Source of the DNA: an uncultured Sutterella sp.
GTDB taxonomy: Bacteria; Pseudomonadota; Gammaproteobacteria; Burkholderiales; Burkholderiaceae_F
NCBI GenBank assembly: GCA_937943605.1
Contig: CALEAW010000003.1
Location: forward strand, 47,008-111,007
DNA: 64,000 nt
Direction of reading: 5' to 3'
The position numbers and the translations under genes are program-made. Below the pieces are notes generated by a model. That model saw only the letters and a program-made list of their open reading frames with translations. It had not been told where the DNA came from and ran no database searches. Below are positions 60,406-64,000 of the stretch, in pieces; position 1 is the first letter of the stretch, and each line of letters begins with the position of its first letter.

Positions 60406-61422
60406 ATGACAATTCGTGTTGCCATTACGGGTTTTGGCCGTATCGGTCGTAACGTTCTCCGTGCTCATTATGAAAACGGTAAGAAGCATGACCTCGAAAT
60501 CGTGGCGATCAATGCGCCTGGCGATCTCGCCATTCATGCTCACCTCTTGAAGTATGACTCTTGCCATGGTCGCTTCAATGCAGACGTTCAGGTTGAAGGC
60601 ACGGATACGTTGATCGTGAACGGTGACCGTATTCGCGTCTTTGCGACCCGTGATCCGAAGGAAATCCCATGGGGTGAACTCAATGTGGACGTGGTGCTCG
60701 AATGTACCGGTGCCTTCAACTCCAAGGAAAAGAGCATGGTTCATATCGAACAGGGTGCTCGCAAGGTGTTGCTCTCTGCCCCGGGTAAGACGGCTGACGC
60801 CACGGTGGTCTATGGTGTGAACCAGGACGTCTTGAAGGCTGAAGACCTCGTGGTCTCTAATGCTTCTTGCACGACGAACTGCTTGGCACCGGTTGTGAAG
60901 GCGCTTCATCGTACAGTGGGTATCGAACGCGGTTTGATGACCACGGTGCATGCCTATACGAATGACCAGGTTCTCACCGACGTCTACCACAAGGATATGC
61001 GTCGTGCCCGCTCTGCTACGCAGTCCATGATCCCGACGAAGACGGGTGCTGCGAAGGCTGTGGGTTTGGTGCTCCCTGAATTGAATGGTAAGCTCGACGG
61101 CTTTGCTGTTCGCGTGCCGACGATCAATGTGAGTTTCGTTGACCTCACCTTCATCGCTAAGCGCGATACGACGGTTGAAGAAATCAACGCTCTCATGAAG
61201 GAAGCTGCTCAGTCTGAAGACCTCGCTGGTATTTTGGGTTACAACGACCAGTTGCTCGTTTCGACCGACTTCAACCATGACGACCACAGCTCGATTTTTG
61301 ATGCGACGTTGACGAAGGTGTCTGGCGAACGTCTTGTTAAGGTGACGGCTTGGTATGACAACGAATGGGGCTTCTCCAACCGTATGCTCGATACGGCTTG
61401 CGCAATGATGGCCGCTAAGTAA
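60406..61422 (+). CDS. gap: Glyceraldehyde-3-phosphate dehydrogenase
   Basis: This 338-residue enzyme oxidises glyceraldehyde 3-phosphate in glycolysis. The Rossmann start is RVAITGFGRIGRNVLRA, the catalytic cysteine is C155 in SNASCTTNC, and the phosphate loop TKTGAAKAVG is present. The segment after the second strand reads AINAPGD, so the aspartate that normally follows N36 and selects NAD over NADP is alanine (A37). This may relax coenzyme preference. It lies 21 bases after tkt and is followed by a terminator. Confidence 0.96.
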   Translation: MTIRVAITGFGRIGRNVLRAHYENGKKHDLEIVAINAPGDLAIHAHLLKYDSCHGRFNADVQVEGTDTLIVNGDRIRVFATRDPKEIPWGELNVDVVLECTGAFNSKEKSMVHIEQGARKVLLSAPGKTADATVVYGVNQDVLKAEDLVVSNASCTTNCLAPVVKALHRTVGIERGLMTTVHAYTNDQVLTDVYHKDMRRARSATQSMIPTKTGAAKAVGLVLPELNGKLDGFAVRVPTINVSFVDLTFIAKRDTTVEEINALMKEAAQSEDLAGILGYNDQLLVSTDFNHDDHSSIFDATLTKVSGERLVKVTAWYDNEWGFSNRMLDTACAMMAAK

Positions 61423-61441
61423 TTGTTTAGCCTATGAACTC

Positions 61442-61482
61442 AAAAAGCCATGCTGTGAACACTGGTTCGCGGCGTGGCTTTT
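61442..61482 (+). terminator. Terminator between gap and pgk
   Basis: AAAAGCCATGC (61443-61453) pairs with GCGTGGCTTTT (61472-61482) with one G-U pair. The tail TTTTG follows, so pgk probably has an additional promoter or relies on read-through. Confidence 0.8.
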
Positions 61483-61538
61483 GTCCTTTCTTTTTGGCGT
61501 GAAGAGGCAGATTTTCACGCAACTCTCAGGAGAAATCC

Positions 61539-62741
61539 ATGCATGTTCTGACCCTCGAAAAGCTTGCCAAGGACGGTCTGCTCGCCGGTAAGCGTGTTTT
61601 GATTCGTAGCGACCTCAATGCACCGCATGATGAAAACGGTCATATCACCAATGAAACGCGTCTCGTCGCAAGCGTGCCGGCTATTCGTACGGCCCTTGAT
61701 GCAGGTGCCGCTGTGATGGTGATGAGCCACTTGGGTCGTCCGACTGAAGGTACGGTGACGCCGGCCGATAGTTTGGCGGGTGTTGCTCGTCGCATGGGCG
61801 AATTGCTTGGTTGCGATATGCCGTTGGTGGCTGATTGGCTTCAGGGCGTTGATGTGAAGCCAGGTCAGGTCGTGATGCTCGAAAACTGCCGTTGCAATGT
61901 GGGCGAAAAGAAGTGTAACGATGAACTCTCTCAGCAGTACGCCAAGCTTTGCGACGTTTATGTGAATGACGCGTTCGGTACGGCTCACCGCGCTCAGGCT
62001 TCGACCGTTGGCGTGGCTCGTTATGCGACGGTGGCTTGTGCAGGCCCCTTGATGGCTGCTGAAATCGACGCTTTGACGAAGTCTGTGGAACAGGCTCGTC
62101 ATCCGCTCGCTGCGATCGTGGGTGGCTCTAAGGTTTCGACAAAGCTGACGATTTTGTCTAACTTGGCTCAAAAGGTCGATCGCCTGATTGTGGGTGGTGG
62201 CATTTTGAATACGTTCTTGCTCGCTGTTGGTAAGCCGATCGGTAAGTCTTTGGCTGAACCGGAATTGGTGGACGAATGCCGTAAGGTGCTTGACGTGTTG
62301 GCTTCGAAGGGTGCTAGCCTGCCGATGCCTGTTGACGTTGTTGTTGCGAAGGCTTTCTCGGCTGACGCTGAGCACCGTGTCGCTGATGTGGACGATGTGG
62401 CTGACGACGAAATGATTTTGGACGTAGGTCCGAAGACGGCCGCGATGTTGGCTGACATTCTCAAGAGCGCGGGGACGATTGTTTGGAATGGTCCGGTTGG
62501 CGTTTTCGAAATGGCTCCCTATGCTGAAGGTACGCGTGTGATGGCTGAAGCCATTGCTGAAGCAACTGACAAGGGTGCATTCTCGATTGCTGGCGGTGGC
62601 GATACGGTTTCTGCTGTGACGCAGTTCGGTATTGCTGATCGCGTTTCTTATATCTCGACGGGCGGCGGTGCCTTCCTTGAATTCCTTGAAGGGAAGAAGT
62701 TGCCTGCTATCGCGATTCTTGAAGAACGTGCAGCAAACTAA
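61539..62741 (+). CDS. pgk: Phosphoglycerate kinase
   Basis: This 400-residue kinase makes ATP from 1,3-bisphosphoglycerate. It has KRVLIRSDLNAPHD at the N-terminus, the MSHLGRPTEG motif, an ENCRCNVGEKKC segment, and the nucleotide loop AGGGDTVSAV near the C-terminus. The start ATG 61539 has AGGAGAA about eight bases upstream. Length is usual for the bacterial enzyme. Confidence 0.97.
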   Translation: MHVLTLEKLAKDGLLAGKRVLIRSDLNAPHDENGHITNETRLVASVPAIRTALDAGAAVMVMSHLGRPTEGTVTPADSLAGVARRMGELLGCDMPLVADWLQGVDVKPGQVVMLENCRCNVGEKKCNDELSQQYAKLCDVYVNDAFGTAHRAQASTVGVARYATVACAGPLMAAEIDALTKSVEQARHPLAAIVGGSKVSTKLTILSNLAQKVDRLIVGGGILNTFLLAVGKPIGKSLAEPELVDECRKVLDVLASKGASLPMPVDVVVAKAFSADAEHRVADVDDVADDEMILDVGPKTAAMLADILKSAGTIVWNGPVGVFEMAPYAEGTRVMAEAIAEATDKGAFSIAGGGDTVSAVTQFGIADRVSYISTGGGAFLEFLEGKKLPAIAILEERAAN

Positions 62742-62763
62742 TCTCTTGATGTGAGATTTGCAT

Positions 62764-62803
62764 GATGGGCGGTTGCGTGATGGACGTGGCCGCCCATCTT
62801 TTT
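62764..62803 (+). terminator. Terminator after pgk
   Basis: GATGGGCGG (62764-62772) pairs with CCGCCCATC (62790-62798), followed by five T residues. Confidence 0.9.
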
Positions 62804-62833
62804 GGTGTGATGGGGTGGATATGAGGATATGCT

Positions 62834-63394
62834 ATGAGTGAGAGCGTATCAAAGGCGACAGGGCTAACCGTGGAGGCATTAAGGTTGCCCGGTGTCAGGC
62901 TTGTCAAAAGCCGTCGCTTTGACGATGCACGCGGTTGGTTTACGCAGAGTTGGCAGCGTGAAGATTGGCGGCAAGTGGGGGTTGATGTCGACTTTATGCA
63001 GGATAACTTGGTGTATAACCACCATCGGGGCACGCTCAGGGGTTTACATTGGCAGGCAGAACCTCATGCGCAGACGAAGTTAGTCCGATGCTTAAAGGGC
63101 GCATTGTTGGATGTTGTCGCGGATGTTACGCCGACAAGTCCAACGTTTGGTCAGTGGGAAGCGGTGCCTTTGACGTCGAAAGAGGGTGAAATGCTGTTGA
63201 TCCCAGCGGGCTATGCGCATGGCTATGTGACCACAGAAGATGATACCTTGGTGCTCTATAAGGTCGATGCACCATGGTGCCCGATGGCTGAAGCAAGTTG
63301 CCGTTGGAATGATCCGTTTTTGAAGATTGATTGGGGTGTTGACGATCCGATTTTGTCCGAGAAGGATCGCGTGGCACCTTTATTATTTGGGTAA
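62834..63394 (+). CDS. rfbC: dTDP-4-dehydrorhamnose 3,5-epimerase (RmlC-like)
   Basis: This 186-residue cupin enzyme converts dTDP-4-keto-6-deoxyglucose to the rhamnose precursor. The active-site histidine H72 is in RGTLRGLHWQ, and KLVRCLKGALLDVVADV, IPAGYAHGYV and YKVDAPW follow the RmlC fold. The other rml genes (rfbA, rfbB, rfbD) are not here, so the gene stands apart from a sugar-nucleotide cluster. It has terminators on both sides and appears to be a single-gene unit. Confidence 0.9.
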   Translation: MSESVSKATGLTVEALRLPGVRLVKSRRFDDARGWFTQSWQREDWRQVGVDVDFMQDNLVYNHHRGTLRGLHWQAEPHAQTKLVRCLKGALLDVVADVTPTSPTFGQWEAVPLTSKEGEMLLIPAGYAHGYVTTEDDTLVLYKVDAPWCPMAEASCRWNDPFLKIDWGVDDPILSEKDRVAPLLFG

Positions 63395-63395
63395 T

Positions 63396-63431
63396 AAAAA
63401 GGTCGAGTTAGAGAGTCTAAACTCGACCTTT
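63396..63431. terminator. Bidirectional terminator between rfbC and the DedA gene
   Basis: AAAGGTCGAGTT (63398-63409) pairs perfectly with AACTCGACCTTT (63420-63431) between convergent genes. A and T runs flank the stem. Confidence 0.9.
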
Positions 63432-63437
63432 GAACGG

Positions 63438-64000
63438 TTATTTTTGTGACTGTTGGTTTTCGTTGGCTTCTCGACGCTTTTGAAGGAATTGCCAAACTGC
63501 GCCAACCAAGAGGGGACCACAAATCGCAGCGATAATTCCTAAGAGGAGAATCATCGAGAGGTTATTCTTGATGAAAGGAATGTTGCCAAAGAGGTACCCA
63601 GCTCCCACGATTGACACTGCCCATACGATGGCGCCCACACCACTAAAAAGCTCAAAGCGAAGACCGTTCATTTTGGCTGCACCCGCAATCAATGGCGCAA
63701 AGGCGCGAACGATTGGGATAAAGCGAGCCAACATAATGGTCTTACCACCGTGCTTCATATAGAAGTCATGGGCATGACGTAGTTTCTTTTCGTTAATCCA
63801 AGAAATGTTGCCACTATAGATGCGGTTTCCTAGCCAACGACCTTGTTCATAGCCCACGGTGTTACCGACAATCGCTCCTGCGATCACGGCAAGCATAATG
63901 AGCCATGGACTCGCTGTGCCTGAGGCAGCGACTGTGCCTGCCACAAAAAGTAGTGAGTCGCCAGGCAAAAATGACATAAACACGAAGCCTGTTTCTAAAA
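63438..64000 (-). CDS. DedA family membrane protein (partial, 5' end outside window)
   Basis: The frame runs off the right edge; the visible sequence starts LETGFVFMSFLPGDSLLFVAG. The DedA signature FLPGDSLLF, then GNTVGYEQGRWLG, and the arginine motif ARFIPIVRAFAPLIAGAAKM are clear. DedA proteins help recycle undecaprenyl phosphate and other lipid carriers across the membrane. An ATG and GTG near 63975-63983 are internal and not the start, since conserved residues lie upstream. Confidence 0.92.
   Translation of the reverse strand, partial: LETGFVFMSFLPGDSLLFVAGTVAASGTASPWLIMLAVIAGAIVGNTVGYEQGRWLGNRIYSGNISWINEKKLRHAHDFYMKHGGKTIMLARFIPIVRAFAPLIAGAAKMNGLRFELFSGVGAIVWAVSIVGAGYLFGNIPFIKNNLSMILLLGIIAAICGPLLVGAVWQFLQKRREANENQQSQK

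Noticed and set aside
60385..61287. A 300-codon open frame antisense to gap
   Set aside because: Same cause: strong codon bias in gap leaves the opposite strand open; composition is not protein-like.
61515..62375. A 286-codon open frame antisense to pgk
   Set aside because: Shadow of pgk with His/Arg/Thr-rich composition and no ribosome binding site.

Overview
The window is a chromosomal core region of a betaproteobacterium, most likely Burkholderiales and plausibly the Sutterella/Parasutterella group. That placement is an inference from gene order and protein character; there is no rRNA here to test it. The supporting orders are dcw cluster-lpxC-secA, nudix-yacG-zapD-coaE, rplU-rpmA-obg-proB-proS, tolQRA-ybgC, ruvCAB-ffh, accBC-prmA-DUF3426, mpl, mgtE-SLT-rsmE and tkt-gap-pgk. 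GC content looks moderate. I see no prophage, insertion sequence, CRISPR array or defence island.

Layout. 1-201: end of a CoA-binding protein on the minus strand. 437-17794: a complete division and cell-wall cluster (mraZ, rsmH, ftsL, ftsI, murE, murF, mraY, murD, ftsW, murG, murC, ddlB, ftsQ, ftsA, ftsZ) read in one direction with many short overlaps, then lpxC. 18781-22879: a long DciA-like protein opposed to lpxC, then secA. 22957-27669: a degenerate ArgJ-like protein and a Nudix hydrolase facing yacG-zapD-coaE, tRNA-Pro and ispB. 27792-34459: rplU-rpmA, obg, a purine permease, proB, proS. 34570-41812: minus-strand tolQRA with ybgC, and ruvCAB with ffh and a membrane protein. 42204-44498: ypjD-like gene, a small zinc-finger protein, ampD, yggT. 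44557-50097: PfkB kinase, DUF3426 protein, prmA, accC, accB and an unknown gene. 50228-54256: mpl, an esterase and an RNB nuclease. 54409-58194: mgtE, a KTSC protein, a lytic transglycosylase and rsmE. 58372-64000: tkt, gap, pgk, rmlC and a partial DedA gene.

Functionally the window is dominated by envelope construction: peptidoglycan precursor synthesis and recycling (Mur ligases, AmpD, Mpl, SLT), the divisome and its regulators (FtsLIWQAZ, ZapD, TolQRA), lipid A (LpxC), secretion (SecA, Ffh) and fatty-acid initiation (AccBC). Start sites were often moved to internal ATG/GTG/TTG codons with a Shine-Dalgarno sequence and matching family N-termini. Opposing genes are usually separated by clean hairpin terminators.

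Nothing here looks like an obviously new multi-gene system. The strongest unexplained signals are a switch-like structured leader before the lytic transglycosylase gene (56439-56505), a three-hairpin leader before mgtE whose middle stem competes with the ribosome binding site, an ArgJ-fold protein that seems to lack its catalytic nucleophile, a DciA-like protein with a large coiled-coil extension, and a GAPDH that lacks the usual NAD-selecting aspartate.
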